The notes under the pieces were generated by a model. That model did no database searches and was not told the DNA's origin. It worked only from the letters and a program-made list of their open reading frames with translations. From positions 746,001 through 810,000 of the forward strand of contig JAESUZ010005469.1 in the NCBI GenBank assembly GCA_017311185.1: a DNA stretch of 64,000 nt, given 5' to 3'. A program made the translations under genes and the position numbers. Below, piece after piece: positions 1 to 13,192 of this stretch (the stretch's first letter is position 1; every line of letters begins with the position of its first letter). The DNA comes from Proteles cristata cristata. Its lineage: Eukaryota > Chordata > Mammalia > Carnivora > Hyaenidae.

Positions 1-2599
1 CAAAGTTGCATCTCTCAATGCTTTAAGAAACTGAGCTGAGATTATGAGCAGGAGCATTAATGGGAGATTTGAGGTATTGGCTGTGAAGCTCACTTAAAAT
101 ATTACCCAATAACCTCATGTTATTGCCAGATGTCATAGAACTTCTGTCCTCTTGTATTCTCTTGTCCACACTGAAGCAACTTGAACAAAAAAGGATGTTC
201 TGCTTATTGGCTATTTCTGTTATAAAAAAATGCTTGAGATCTGCTTATTGTTGATAATGTTTATTTATACTATGGATATTTCATGTTTCCAAATGATACC
301 CTTCAACCAAGCAATTCTATACATGGACAACAGAGTGTGACTTTTAAAGTGGATTAGACAGGACAAACCTGAATGTTAAATGTTTGACAAGTATTTACAT
401 GTGTAGTATTTAATAAACTTACATTTGTTTTTAAATTCACATTTTAAAGAATATGAAATTAAAATTTTTAACGGATCTCAAGTGTTCTGTAGCAATAGCA
501 TTCTGTCTGATGTGATGAGTGGAAGTAAAGTTTACTTTTAGTCCAGTCACAGCCCACGCACCTGGATATAGTGCTGGATTAGAGCCTCAGTCTTGACTTT
601 GCAACAAAAGTGTGAACATTCCTGTTTGCAGTACCTGATTTCATCCTTTCCTGGACTAAGGAGTAGGATTGCTTTTGCTTCTTGATAGATTTAATCAATT
701 CTAATACTAGTTCGACAATTGGAGGCATAAAGGGTGACCATCAACAGCTTTTCAAAACACAGAATGCTATTCCAGAACAATATTCCGTAATGAAATTAAT
801 TAGTACCTCCCAAAGGTTTTAGTGGGTGACCCATAGAATGCTTTTAGTACACAGAGTGAGGCAGTTCCTTCTGTTTCTAAAGTTCATCATTTTGTTAGAT
901 ATTGTTATATATCATAATACTATAGGGAGTGAAGGAATAACATAGGAGGAGATGAAGATTGGGAAGCATTAAATGATAAAAATCTACCTTCCTGCATGCA
1001 GTTAATACAGAAATGTAAAAATGTTCCCATCTGTCTAAGCCATCATTTCTGATGTAGTCCCTGGAGGAAGTGGCTAAAAAGTCATTTCCACCTAATGGGT
1101 TGTTAGGTTGCTTCTGTACAGTAAGTTGGTGGTTGCAGCCCACTTCCTCTAAGACAAAGGGCTGTGACTCTAAAACCCCATCACAACTGACACTAATTGG
1201 CATTGCTGTCGGCCCTGAGCTGTGAAAGCATGCCTGCATGGGCATACAGTGGGGCGCACTGGTGTGTGTGTGGCACCAAGGGGAGGACTTTTTCTCAGAT
1301 TTTGCTAGTGGGTACGTATATTTTGGTTTTACTTTTCTGACCCCTGTTCCTGCATTTTATATCATATTCAGCATTGTTATTTGACTTGGGGGAAAATTCG
1401 ATGAAAGGCCCTTTGCTGAGCACTGTGTCACTGGAGAGTGTCACTGGAAGGTATCCTCACCTTTTATAATGTTGGGGCTTCCAGATGTTATCACTTACCT
1501 GTGAAAAATCTATTAAGTAATTAAAATTATCAGTAGTAAATATAGTTAATAAACAGACTACCTTTTACTTCACATTTTTATGCATCTAATAAACTAATAT
1601 TTTTGTTTTCTTGTTTTCTTAAATGAGAAGCCAGAAGAGGGCATATCAGTCTTTCAGAAATCAGTTTGGGAGCCATTTGGCCCAGTTCACTTAGAATTAC
1701 CGTAAATTAGGAGAAGAACCTGCTTTGTATTCATAAAGGTCTGGAGCGAAGGATTCAGTTCCTGCAAGGGGGTTGGAATGCCAAAAATAAAAAACAGATT
1801 AGCACGCTATTCTTAGACATTTTTAAGTATGTCAAAGCTTGATTGGTGTATATGGCTCCAGACTCTGATGATTGTGTACAAAGGAGGGGACTGGGAAGTA
1901 GAGAGAAACATAACTGAGCAGTTATGTTGGAGGGGTACTTTCCTATACATTACTTTTCAAAATGTGCAGATATTAACCTGACTTCACTTTATAGTGAAGG
2001 GAACTGCAGACATTGCCAGTTGTAGACAACCTCTCTGCTTTCTCAAATGCATATTGAAAAATTGGTGAGTGGTGGCAGAAGGGAGGAAGGGAATTACTAA
2101 GGGAATTGATTAGTCATATGAATCATTCATGTCTCTTCCCTGCATCCATTTAAAATGCAAACGGATAGCCATTTAGGCACCCAGACCCTGGCCCTTTGTA
2201 GATTTCTCTTCCCCTCCTCCATCAGTTTCAGGCTCATGGGTATGTTGAAGCCAACTTGCTTCAACAGTTGGCTTGGACCACAGCTCCCTGTGAAAGGCTC
2301 TGCTTTCTAACATTGGAAAAGCTCCTGAGGCCTTCCTCAGGAAACTGCTTACTTCCCTCACAGTATCCAGAGGGATGTGAAACAAGTTTGGGGTTTCCCT
2401 TCACCCCTGAAGCCTGTTTGGAGCCCCATACTAATATATGTTCCAGGGCTGACACGAGGGTGAGGCCACTGAGGTGCCCAGGGTGCAGAAACCTAGGAGG
2501 TGCTTCCTCTCAGGATTGTGCTTGGTTGAGATGCTAATTCATTAATTCTGGAGTGTGGTCCTGGTAACCTGTACTTCTGCAGAGTGCTATGGATGATTC

Positions 2600-3220
2600 T
2601 TTTTTTTTACTTTTTTATTTTTTATTTATTTATTTTTTAAATTTTTTTTCTTACAAATAGTTTATTGTCAAGTTGGTTTCCATATAACACCCAGTGCTCA
2701 ACCCCACAAGTGCCCCTCTCTGTGCCCATCCCCCCCCCCCCACATCCATCAGTCCTCAGTTTTTGTCAGCATTTAAGAGTCTCTCATGGTTTGCCTCTCT
2801 CCCTTTCCCCCACCATTTCCCTCCTTCTCCTCCCCCATGGTTCTCCGTTAAGTTCCTCCTAATCCTCCTATACGTGCAAACATACGATATTTGTCCTTCT
2901 CTGCCTGACTTATTTCGCTCAGCATAACACCCTCAAGGTCCATCCATGTTGCTACACATGGCCAGATTTCATTGTTTCTCATTGCCATGTAGTATTCCAT
3001 GGTATAGATACACCACATCTTCTTGATCCATTCATCTGTTGATGGACACTTAGGCTCTTTCCAGGTTTTAGCTATTGTGGAGAGTGCTGCTATGAACATT
3101 GGGGGTACATGTGCTCCTATGCATCAGCATTTCTGTATCCCTTGGGTAAATTCCTAGCAGTGCTATTGCTGGGTCCTAGGGGAGTTCTATTGTTAGTTTC
3201 CTGAGGAACCTCCACACTGT
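2600..3220 (-). mobile_element. 5'-truncated L1 (3' end only)
   Basis: On the - strand this reads as the end of L1 ORF2, then a 3'UTR, then an A-rich tail (T-rich at 2600-2652 on +). The C-terminal ORF2 piece (codons running 3099 to 2848) includes KMWCIYTMEYYMAMRNNEIW, the usual end of mammalian L1 ORF2. The match to the larger L1 at 44247-48888 stops at about 3219-3222, after CCTCCACACTG, which marks the 5' truncation. I found no convincing target-site duplication. Confidence 0.88.
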
Positions 3221-3709
3221 TTTGCTTTGTTTTTTAAAGAGGAAGGAACATTTGGCTAATAGCAAAGGAGGATAGAGATAGTGCTAAGAAACTTATTTTC
3301 ACAGTACATTGATAAATCTCACCTTCATTGTACAGACTCCTTTTGCTTTATCTATAGTGTTTAAATAATAAAAGAAAAGATGCATCTACACTATTTTCTG
3401 TGATTCCAACTGAAAGCAAGAAGTAGTTTCACATTGGAGATATTATTAGCACACATTTTACAATTCTCACCCTTTTCCACTTTATAGTCTTTGTTTTCTC
3501 AGAAAGGTAACATACCTACACCTGTGCAGAGTCTTACGTTATTAACTCTCCCCATATAATCTAATAGCCTCATGTACAAACAAGTTTTAGTAGCTGATAT
3601 AACACTACCACTTTAAACTACTTTTGGCACCAGAGGATTTTTCTTCCTCATCGTTAACTTTTTAAAATTAAGCAAGCAAGATTAATTTGAGAGGAATAAA
3701 TCTTTATTT

Positions 3710-3910
3710 GTTGATGTTTTATTTTATTTATTTAGAGAGCGTGAGCACACATGAGTGGGGGAGGGCCAGAGAGTGAGGGAGAGAGAATCCTAAGCAGGTT
3801 CCATGCTCAGCCCAGAGTCCACCATGGGGCTCCATCTCACAGCTGTGATATCCTGACCTGAGCCAAAATTAGAGTTAGATGATAAACCTGAACCACCCAG
3901 GCGCCCCAAG
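3710..3910 (-). mobile_element. Can-SINE (tRNA-Lys-derived), copy 1
   Basis: The right end carries the inverted SINE head (CCACCCAGGCGCCCC), followed leftward by the A/B-box-like tRNA portion and a GA-rich block, then a T-rich tail at 3711-3735. It is flanked by AAATCTTTATTT (3698-3709) and AAATCTCTATTT (3911-3922), an 11/12 target-site duplication. The divergence suggests an older copy. Confidence 0.9.
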
Positions 3911-6122
3911 AAATCTCTATTTCAGTGAATTGACACAATCAAAAATTTTTGCATAGAAAAAATATTGAAAATGTTTAGCACTTAGAATATGGCTAAATAA
4001 GCATTATGTAGTCTAACTCTATAATTTGTTAATATCTAGATAAAAGATAAAAAGCATAATCTATATGTAGACTAATAGTCTAAAGGAAAATAATACTATA
4101 CACATACCTACCCACTCCTGAACGCAGGATTCATATCCAAGGCATACCACTTGGTATGCTTTGTTGTTAACTTGAACACAGGTAGTATATTTTATGATTA
4201 AAATAATAACCTCATTTACTGGGTATAATCAAACATAAAATATTAAAACATGTTCACTGCCAGCTGTATGGATATTCAGATAATGTTTCAGTTAAATTAT
4301 ATCGAGTTGTGCTTTCTTGATCTATTAATGCTTCACCCAAGTGGAACAGACTAATTGTCCAAATAGTGTAGGTAATAGTTACCTTCTAATACTATGGACT
4401 ACTTGGCAGAAATACAGTTTTTACTCTGTTTTCTTGGTTTTTGTTTGGCACAGATGTCCAGTTTCATGAACAGCAATGTCTGTGGTCTGTGGTCATCTAC
4501 TTAGGGTCCCTATGGAATTATTCAAAATAATAAATAAATGTAGACTAGGCATAGGTTCTTTGATATATTAGGGCTGTGAATGTGGGAGACTGATAAATGC
4601 AGTAAAACTTAGTTGGTTGCTACTGTCTTCCTTTATCATTCTTTGTAGACCACCAAAGCTAGTTTGTGTGTAGTCGATCATCCAATAACGTATTGACTTG
4701 TCTGATGGTAATCATAATGAAGAGGTGGAGACACCACAACATATGGAGATATCTTCTGAATCATTAAAGAAAAAATTGAAATGTGTCAAAATGTTAAACA
4801 TTTTAATATATTACCTCTTTTTTATGTATTGCTTACCTATTAACCAGGAGTCTGTGATACTCTGCACATTTTATTCCTTTCCAGATCAAGAGCGCAGATT
4901 GAGAAGATTTCGTCAGTCTATGCAGGGAATTCAAATTGACTCCCTCAATCTACTTTTTACCTTTACTGAAAGACAAAGCTGGGGAGCTGTTCATTGGGAG
5001 ATGTTAAACGGGTGTGTGTGCTTATCATTGAAGGGCAATTGTACATAGGCTTTCGTTCATAGCTATCACTGCATCTTGCAGCAAGGGAATTGGAATTCTG
5101 AATTTATACTTCTTACTCTTTGACCCTAAGAAAGTTGTAAACTGCTACAGCGCAAGTTATGATTTAACTCTTCAAATCATTTGAATATAGTTGATGTTGA
5201 ACTCCTATCCCTGATCACTTAGCATTCAAAATTTAGTTGGGAGGAAGGAAATGGTATGTTGGTATTTCACAACTTTTGGCCTTGTCTTTAGAATAACAGA
5301 GTTTTAGCACCTGAAAGCACAAATGCTTCATCTATGACAGACCACATACATTTTAAAAGTATTGCTCTTTAATGCTCAGTTGTGTTTGTATAAAGTGAAT
5401 CGATTCTTCAGAGGCTGAAGTTTTACATGTAGCTGTCCTTGAGGCATACTCCTCTTAATTTATTCATATTAAAGCCACAACTTGATATTTTTAGTAACAC
5501 TGGATCAAGGAAGAACAGGGGCAGCTGCAAAAAACTGACTTTAAAAAATGTATTTTGGTGTTTGGCTTTTTAAAAAATGGGTAGTATGCTGTTTCACTGC
5601 CAGATAGAAATAGTAGGTATTACTGCCTAAGGATACATAGCCTGTGACAGACCTAGTGCGTGGCTCATGAACTGTGATGAGTTTGGTTTTCCTTATTTTT
5701 ATGGTTTCAGGTACTGTGTGTATGTACGTACTTTGGCAACAGAAGGATGGTGATGTTAGAGAAGAAGATACTCTTTTCCATAATGACAGAGAGACCTAAA
5801 GTTAGAATGTTACTCATATTGCCTAGAAGATTAGCTTGGTATGCCTCATCAAAATAAGATACTTTTTTTCTAGAATATCTAAAGTATGTCTTCTCTCTAA
5901 TGGTTAGAGGAGTCTACCACAGCCAAGCTGACTGAGAATGTTTACGTGTTGTCACTCTTAACCTGAATTTGGATAACCGGGAAATTATTTCTGTACAACA
6001 ACTTGCATATTTTGGTAGTGTATTCTATATGCTTTATCATTATGTGAATTTTATAGTGTCTATTTTCAGATAGATACTCCTGGAATTTGTAGGTGCTGTT
6101 CATTCACAGATACGTTAGCAGG

Positions 6123-6123
6123 T

Positions 6124-6162
<39 letters not shown>

Positions 6163-6165
6163 TTA
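6123..6165. repeat. (TTTA)n microsatellite
   Basis: About ten uninterrupted TTTA units lie in unique intronic sequence. There is no adjacent SINE or L1 body, so this is not simply a retroposon tail. Confidence 0.97.
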
Positions 6166-9100
6166 AAATTTTCAAGATATTACAAATGTTATGTCTACTC
6201 AGAATCTTTCTCTGCTTTTGGTTTTCCCTTAGTATGCCAATTCTTAAAAACACGATTTTAGTGTAAAGTATATATTGATAGCCTCTTAGCATTCTGTCAG
6301 ATTTAAATTTCCTAGAAAGTCGTTATGCAACCAAAAATTTGACAGATAAATGTAAAGTGTCTAGGAAGTGATATGAACAGTAACCGAGATTTTATTTCAT
6401 TTCTGTCGGCTTTCTGTGCTCCAATTATTAATATTAGAGTATATGGTTCGTGTTCTGTGCGGTTATGTACAAGGGTCTTTTTTATTAAGGGTTTATGCCT
6501 GCCTATACTAAGAGACAAATTATTGGTTTGGAATCCTTAATTATTTAATAAAGAGATTCTATGAAATCTCAAAATACAGATACAAATCCCTGAAACTAGA
6601 GGGGACAATATAGGAAAAGCAGACATATGAAAGAATATCACCTATATGTGAGAGATGAATTATGATATTCAAAATCACATCCAGCTAGAAAAAAGGAGTA
6701 GATTTATTCTATACACAAAGATTATGGGGAAAATGACATGAAAGCACATGCTGATAAAGCTTGTGCCTTCTGGTGTATAAAGCAGATATCTAAATATATG
6801 TCTATTTGTGTCCATATACAGAGTTAAAGGACAGTTTTCCATGAAATAATGCATTCCTTTAGAATTGCTATAGATTTTCATAATTTTTAAAACATTCCTA
6901 TTGTAACCTACATCAAAAGGGCAGCCAGGGTTTTTTGTGTCTGACTATACATATGCATTATAAAAAAGTGAGTCTACTGTAATTACCAGTTTGCAGAGCA
7001 AATTCCTGCAGGGTTTGTACTCTCCCCATTAGTAAAAGAGATAAGTTGAAATGTATTAAAATTTCACTGTACAACTGGGAGTTTTTGTTCACAGTAAATG
7101 TGTTAATGTTTCTTCATTGCTTGACTGTTTGTGTTTAAATTTAGGCAGCGTGCCCAACAGGGACAAAATTATAGGATAAAGCTATGTATAAAAGAAAATC
7201 CTTCTGAGAGCACCAATAAGGCTCTTTTTAAAAATAAGCAGTTACATATAATAGTACATGGCCGTAGCCACAGAGAAAAGTTTTATCTATTTCAGAATTA
7301 TTGGAATTTTTCTTTCCCTTGTGTAAAAGTTAAGAGGACGGAGTTTATGTCAATAGCTAATACGCCTTGATGTAAAAACATCTATTATTTTATTTGGCAT
7401 TACCCCTGTAAAAGGAAAAAAAAATTCCTTCTTGTTGTCCTTATGATGAAGAGAGGCTAATAGCATTTTGAGAGAGAAGTGATAGATCACATTTTCTTCC
7501 CTAGGAAAGTAATTCTTTCTTGTTAAGAATTGTAATTACAGCCTGTTGTATTTTTTTGGAGCATTTTTCTCTGCTTTTCTTCATTGCCATGAACTTAATA
7601 AATACATTTATTCACATAGATAGGCTTACATTAAAAAATTAATCTGCAGTCTGTATCACCTAGAGTGAGTACATAATGAAATTCACAAATACAGGGTAAG
7701 GCTAGTATTTCTCTGTAGTCTAGAGTGGCAGAAGTTGAAGTTATCCATAAACACCGGATATATACACTTTAGCCAGCCTGCTTTTCTCTCTCTTAAATGT
7801 GGGAAAATGGATTGTAGTTCCTACTGTTTGCCTTTTATAGTTTTTTTTTTTTTTTTGCCTGCTTTTCCATATGTGAAGATGAAAGAATTTGCCAGTATCT
7901 ATATGCCATCTCAAATGTCTCCACAGGCCTCATACCACAGACCTACAATACAAACTATGTAAAGAAGCAAAAATAAAATATAATTCCTCATCTTTAAGTG
8001 TTGCTATCAGTGTTTTATAATCTATATACTGATAATATATATGGGTATGCAGAGATATACGGGAGGGGTGAGGATGCATGTATATGTGTATGTTTTCATT
8101 TGTTTGGATCCATACATTCACATACCCATAGGAAAATATGAAATGTCCCATGAATATTTCCTGTTGTATATTAGCTTTCCATCATAAAGTATATTTTTCC
8201 CCTTAAAATAGGTTGGCTCACTAGAGAGAGTGAGAGATGCATTTAATTCTTCCTCCTCTACACTGTTCTTTAAAAAGTAAATTTTTAACTGATAGACCTT
8301 GAAGTCCTTTAGAGCTATTACTTTCTTTTGGCTAATTTGTAGAAAGGCACCATATGAAAATTGGATTTTTGATCTGATGGAGTGATTTTTGAGTTCTTAT
8401 GAACCATTTATAGTCTATCAAGTAAATCCTTCTTAGTTCACGGATTATTGACCCAATGGACCATATTAGCTGCTTCGAAGCTGTTATAGCCCATTATGTT
8501 GATTCAGCTGACACACATGTGAACCCAGTCCACATGCCCACGATGACATTAACATTGTTCTGGAAGACTCCCTTTTTTTCCACAAGCCTTTCTATTTATT
8601 TCTTAATTTTCAGGAGTTAGCTCAGAGTTCCTGACAGCCATTGCATAGGTTTCTCCATTTGCTCAGTAATGTTGAAGCATTTGTTAGCAGCTAGATGGTC
8701 TGCTTTTTGCCGTCTTTCTCTATATGTCTCTCTTTTGTCTTTTAACCAACTAATCCTTACAAGAAAAAAGAGAATAATGTTTTTTCAATACTCTAGGGCA
8801 CGTTTTACCCTCAGATGCTTATAGATTCCATAGAAATTTGTGAGATTTCTCTGAGCATTGAAATGTAGCTCTTTGAATTTGAGAAAACTATCTTTTAGAA
8901 GAAATGATAACATTGTATTTGTGTTTTTAAAAAATGTATTACCTGAGAGGTTTCACTTGAAAAATCTGGTGACTCCTAGCCAGTGGTAAAATCAAGATGC
9001 GCCTTTAGTGATTTATATGAAGCTCTAATGAAGCCAGTCCAGGTCTCAGCATGGACCCTTGGGGATCTGTGACCTAACATAAATAACGTATAAGAGGGCA

Positions 9101-9502
9101 TGTAGACTGTTCATCATATCATTATTATTATTTGTAATAGGTATGATTCCTGAGGTGATAGCTGCTCTTGGGCAAAAGAGACACATACTTTCATAATCAG
9201 ACATAATTATGATGTACAGTTACATATGCACAATGGAAAGTATTAAAATGTTTGTTGGGATATGCTCCTTATTAATGGGCAATCCCAAGACATGTAGAAA
9301 TAAGGTGATATAAAATAAACCAAGTGTTTTAAGTGTGCACTTTTTTTTTTAGATTTTGGCCTTTCTTATTGTAACCATTTAAAAGCTGTGTGTAAAGCTG
9401 TTCAGAGTTGCTTTCTCTTTCTAAAAATGTACCACTTTGTAGAAGATCCTAGTATAAATTAACTGCTTATTTAGCAGTTTACCCCCTTTTCTTTTTTCTT
9501 TT

Positions 9503-9535
9503 AAATAGTTATTGTCAAGTTGGTTTCCATATAAC
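9503..9535 (-). mobile_element. Very short L1 3'-end insertion
   Basis: Only about 33 bp matches the extreme 3' end of the local L1 family (compare 2655-2688), preceded by a T-rich run at 9487-9502. The flanks CCCCCTTTTC (9482-9491) and CCACCTTTTC (starting near 9536) are a possible 9/10 target-site duplication. The simplest reading is an L1 retrotransposition event truncated almost at once. Confidence 0.65.
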
Positions 9536-9959
9536 CCCACCTTTTCAAGTTGCTTGCCCAAAGGTTTGCTTTACCCAAACCTCTCCGTTTCAGTGTAGTT
9601 TTGTCCACATCTCTTACTTGGTTTTAAACTCCTTTTGTAACTGAAAAAAATATATCTGAGGAAATCTCACTGTGGAGGGAGGGTAGCAAGGGGGATTATT
9701 TCGCTTCTTGCCTTTCATACACAGAGTGGAAAGAGGCCTGGATTACTAGATGTGCCCATGTAAGGACATCTCAGAGCCTCTTTTTCTGCTGTTTGAAAAA
9801 TCTCTAATTTGGGGAATTTTAATGATTAAATATGAGAATGTATTTGAAATATTATGCAATCTCCATAGCAATGTATAAACATGGGATGTTATTAGTCTCA
9901 CAAAGGCTGCCTCAATTGGCCTGGATAATCAGAGTTTTCATCTGAAATGATATACTCTA

Positions 9960-10182
9960 TTTTTTTTTTAATGTTTTATTTATTTCTAGGAGAGAGAGAG
10001 AGAGAGAGACAGCGTGAGCAGGGGAGGATCAGAGAGAGAGGGAGTCACAGACTGAAACAGGCTCCAGGCTCCGAGCTGGCAGTCAGCACAGAGCCCGACG
10101 CGGGGCTCGAACCCACGAACCGCGAGATCATGACCCAAGCGAAAGTCGGACGCTTAACCGACTAAGCCACCCAGGCGCCCCA
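9960..10182 (-). mobile_element. Young felid Can-SINE, copy 2
   Basis: This is a well-preserved copy with head CCACCCAGGCGCCCC at 10168-10182, an intact tRNA-like part (GGGGCTCGAACCCACGAACC), a GA microsatellite and a T-rich tail. It is flanked by a perfect 16-bp duplication, GAAATGATATACTCTA, at 9944-9959 and 10183-10198. The perfect TSD and low divergence mark it as recent. Confidence 0.96.
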
Positions 10183-10198
10183 GAAATGATATACTCTA

Positions 10199-12119
10199 AA
10201 ATGCAACAACTTGTTTCCCTTGTTGCTTCACTGGGATAAATTCTTTTCACAAACCTAGAGGGGTAAATTTAGTTAAATGGTTACCCACCTAATGCTCTTG
10301 CTTGGTAAACGGATTGATTGCTGTGCTTGGCATTTGAAATAATGTGGCTAGCTCCTTTTGTAGAGGATCAAGATTTAGAGGTACTCCTTCCTTGAAGGAG
10401 TCCTTCCCATGCTGTCTGGGAAGTCCTTCCCATGATTGTGCCATCCTGTCAAGTCAGAATGGTGTCTTTCTTACATTGGGGCACAACTTGGAATAAGTCT
10501 TGGGTTATTCCTGCACTCCTTTGGTTGGTCGCCAAAATATGAGATCATCATGCAAATCATTGTTCCTGTGATTGAAGCTGCTTCTGAAATACTGGAACTC
10601 AGGCTTTATCTTGTCTTGCTTCTTGCCTAATGAGTATTTCTTTGTAAAGTGCTTAAAGGTTTATAAATCTTCTTGCATCTCATTATAAATCCTTCCTTAT
10701 TAATGTCTTCCCTATCATATTATATTAGTAATTGTTTTCGTGAATGCCACCGAGAAATGTAATCACATTACCACCTTTCAAATTGCATTAGTGAAAATGA
10801 ATAAAATGTATATCAATGGAATACAAAATTGCTGATTCAACATTAAGGTGCAATGAGATGAATATTGCTTAGCTTTCATATGATATCAGAGGTGCTTTGG
10901 CTCCTTATGTAAAATTACACATTCTGATAAACGTAGACAGAGTTTAGTTAAAATGGGTTACTTTATAGGTGAGCTAATCCCTTATTTTCAATTAGATGAT
11001 AGGTATGTTCATTGAAAGAGTATTTCCTTTCTAATTATCACAGCTGCCTCTGTGAGTAGTCTGTAAAATGTGTAAGCATACAGGCAGTAAATGGAATATC
11101 TTAATTGTTAACTGTTAGGTAAGAAAATAAAATGTTTCTGCCCAAATTGAAATGCCTTTTCATTTCCTGTTTCTCTAATATTACTAATTGCCTAACAAAA
11201 TAGCTTGTATTACCATAGGCCTAATTTAATTGAGGGGGAAAAAAACATAACACATGCACTCCAAAGCCTGCATGTGCTTTGATGCCATAGAAGCATGGAT
11301 ATTTTCCTTATATAATTGGCTATATCCCGCTGTTGATTTTTACTCTGAACTCCTAAATTATTTAAATGGGGTCTTCCTCACGTCGATTGATAGTAGGTTG
11401 TGGTCGTAAGGTAATGACTACAGATGCTCATTGGATCCATGTCTGTGAAAATTTATGTGCCTGTGTATATGTCTCTTTCTCCCTGTTTGTGTTTATATAG
11501 TCACACAAAGTCATGGAAACATTAACACTCATGTATAAACATTTACTCAAAAGCTTATGGTTTCCCCTCTTTACTCCCTCCCCCAAACCAAATTTGTTTC
11601 ATGGCTTTTGCTGAAGTAACTTTTTCATCACAGTAAATTGATGAATATATTTGCTAGTATGTATGACAGAATTCATCATTATCAGTTTTTAACACATTCT
11701 CTCTGTTGTTTTAGTATCGTGACTAGTATGCAAATATAACTGGGAGCCGCCCTCCCCACCCCCCAAGTCTGTTGAAGAATGTCCGAGATTTTCCTGATGG
11801 AAAAATAACAGTGGACTTAGAAAATAATTGCCAGTTTTTAAATGTATATAATTTATTATATAATTATTATATAAGATTTTCAAAGTAGAAGGGATTTTCA
11901 AATGTAAGCAACAGTGAATATTTTTTGTTTGCTTTCTGTTTATCCACTCATTTAACATTTGTATATTGAAGACCTACTAGGTTAAAGAAGAATATTCTGC
12001 TACATTATGTAACCTGAGGGAATGCTATCTTATGAGTTAAGTAACACTACCAGTAGAAACCAAAGGATTCAGTGAGTTTTGTCCTTTGCCCCTTTTAAAC
12101 AACTCTCTTGAGACAGAGT
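10199..12119. other. Repeat-poor AT-rich intronic block
   Basis: No retroposon, DNA transposon or microsatellite is recognisable over almost 2 kb, which is long for this window. It contains many ATTA/TAAT cores and an octamer ATGCAAAT near 10549. It has no exon-like open frame. Regulatory conservation is possible but not shown by the sequence alone. Confidence 0.4.
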
Positions 12120-12738
12120 TCATATACTATCCGTTCTACCATTTGAAGTATACCATTAAATACATTTTAGTATATTCACAATTGGGTGCAACCATTATCA
12201 TACTCATTCTGGCACATTTTTATTACCTAAAAAAAATCCTTTAGCTACCACTGCAAGCCCTAAATAACCACTAACTACTTTCTTTCTTTATGGATTTTTA
12301 TGTTCTGAACATTTTTTTAAATTTTTAAAATTTTTAAAAAATTTCTGAGAGAGAGAGAGAGAGAGTGTGTGAGCAGAGGAGGGTCAGAAAGAGAGGGAGG
12401 TACAGAATCCGAAAGTAGGCTCCAGGCTCTGAGCTAGCTGTCAGCACAGAGCCTGATGCGGGGCTCGAACCCACGAACTGTGAGATCATGACCTGAGCCG
12501 AAGTCAGACGCTTAACCAACTGAGCCATGCAGGCACCCTTGTTCTGAACATTTTGTATGAATGGAACCCTATATGTATGGTCTTGTGAATGGTTTCTTTT
12601 ACTTAGCATAATGTTTTCAAGGTACATCTACGTTGTACTGTGTATCAGTATTCCATTTGATGGCCAAGTAATATTTCATCACATAGATATGCCATATTTT
12701 TTATCAATTTGCCACTTGATGGAGGGATCATAGCTTTT
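12120..12738 (-). mobile_element. Old decayed L1 fragment, split by a SINE
   Basis: The stretch around 12120-12315 and 12540-12735 resembles the 3' region of an older mammalian L1 on the - strand. Recognisable parts are TTTTCAAGGTACATC, GATATGCCATA and GCCACTTGATGGA, the degenerate match to the usual L1 'Met-Glu-Tyr-Tyr' coding end. It is interrupted at 12316-12539 by Can-SINE copy 3 and ends where Can-SINE copies 4 and 5 inserted. The subfamily is not assigned. Confidence 0.55.
12316..12539 (-). mobile_element. Can-SINE, copy 3
   Basis: The inverted tRNA-Lys-type head lies at 12510-12539, with the tRNA-like part GGGGCTCGAACCCACGAACT, a (GA)n stretch and a T/A-rich tail. It is flanked by a perfect 15-bp duplication, TGTTCTGAACATTTT, at 12301-12315 and 12540-12554. 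It sits inside the older L1 fragment, so it is younger than that. Confidence 0.94.
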
Positions 12739-12969
12739 TAAAATTTTTTTAAAGTTTTTAAAAAAATGTTTAATGGTTATTTTTTGAGAGAGACAGAGAC
12801 AGAGCATGTGCAGGGAAGGGGGAGAGAGAGGGAGACAGAGACTCCAAAGAAGGCTCTAGACTCTGAGCTGTCAGCACAGAGCCCAACGCAGGGCTCGAAC
12901 TCACAAATTGTGAGATCATGACCTGAGCTGAAGTCAGATGCTCAACTGACTGAGTCATCCAGGCACCTC
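12739..12969 (-). mobile_element. Can-SINE, copy 4 (left member of a tandem pair)
   Basis: This is a complete SINE with its T/A-rich tail at the left and a diverged head (GTCATCCAGGCACCT) near 12953-12967. It lies between the left target duplication (12724-12738) and the tail of copy 5, so it probably inserted into the A-rich tail of copy 5. Confidence 0.88.
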
Positions 12970-13192
12970 ATAAACTTTTTTTTTTAATTTTTTAATGTTT
13001 ATTTTTGAGGAGAGAGTGTACCTCTCCATTGTGGGGGAGGGGCAGAGAAAGAGGGAGACACAGAATCTGAAGCAGTCTTCAGGCTCTCAGCTGTCAGCAC
13101 AGAGCCTGACATGGGGCTCGAACTTATGGACTGTGAGATCATGACCTGGGCCTAAGTCAGACACTTAACCGGCTGAGCCACCCAAGTGCCCT
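12970..13192 (-). mobile_element. Can-SINE, copy 5 (right member of a tandem pair)
   Basis: The head CCACCCAAGTGCCC ends directly at the right copy of the target duplication. GGGATCATAGCTTTT (12724-12738) and GGGATCAAAGCTTTT (13193-13207) match at 14 of 15 positions and enclose copies 4 and 5 together. Copy 5 is therefore the first insertion. Confidence 0.88.

Noticed and set aside
895..1245. 116-codon open frame on the - strand.
   Set aside because: No recognisable domain, low complexity of signals and no splice or promoter context. Expected by chance.
4885..5011. Exon-like segment: acceptor-like TTCCTTTCCAG, an open frame starting DQERRLRRFRQSM, and a GTGTGT donor-like end.
   Set aside because: The peptide resembles no protein I know, the donor is weak, and it does not match a BNC2 exon I recognise. 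Chance splice motifs are common in introns this long.
9960..10182. Possible functional tRNA-Lys gene, because the SINE heads contain tRNA-like A and B boxes.
   Set aside because: The tRNA-like portion is followed by the CT/GA block and A-tail of a SINE and is flanked by target duplications. It lacks a complete cloverleaf, so it is a retroposon head and not a tRNA gene.
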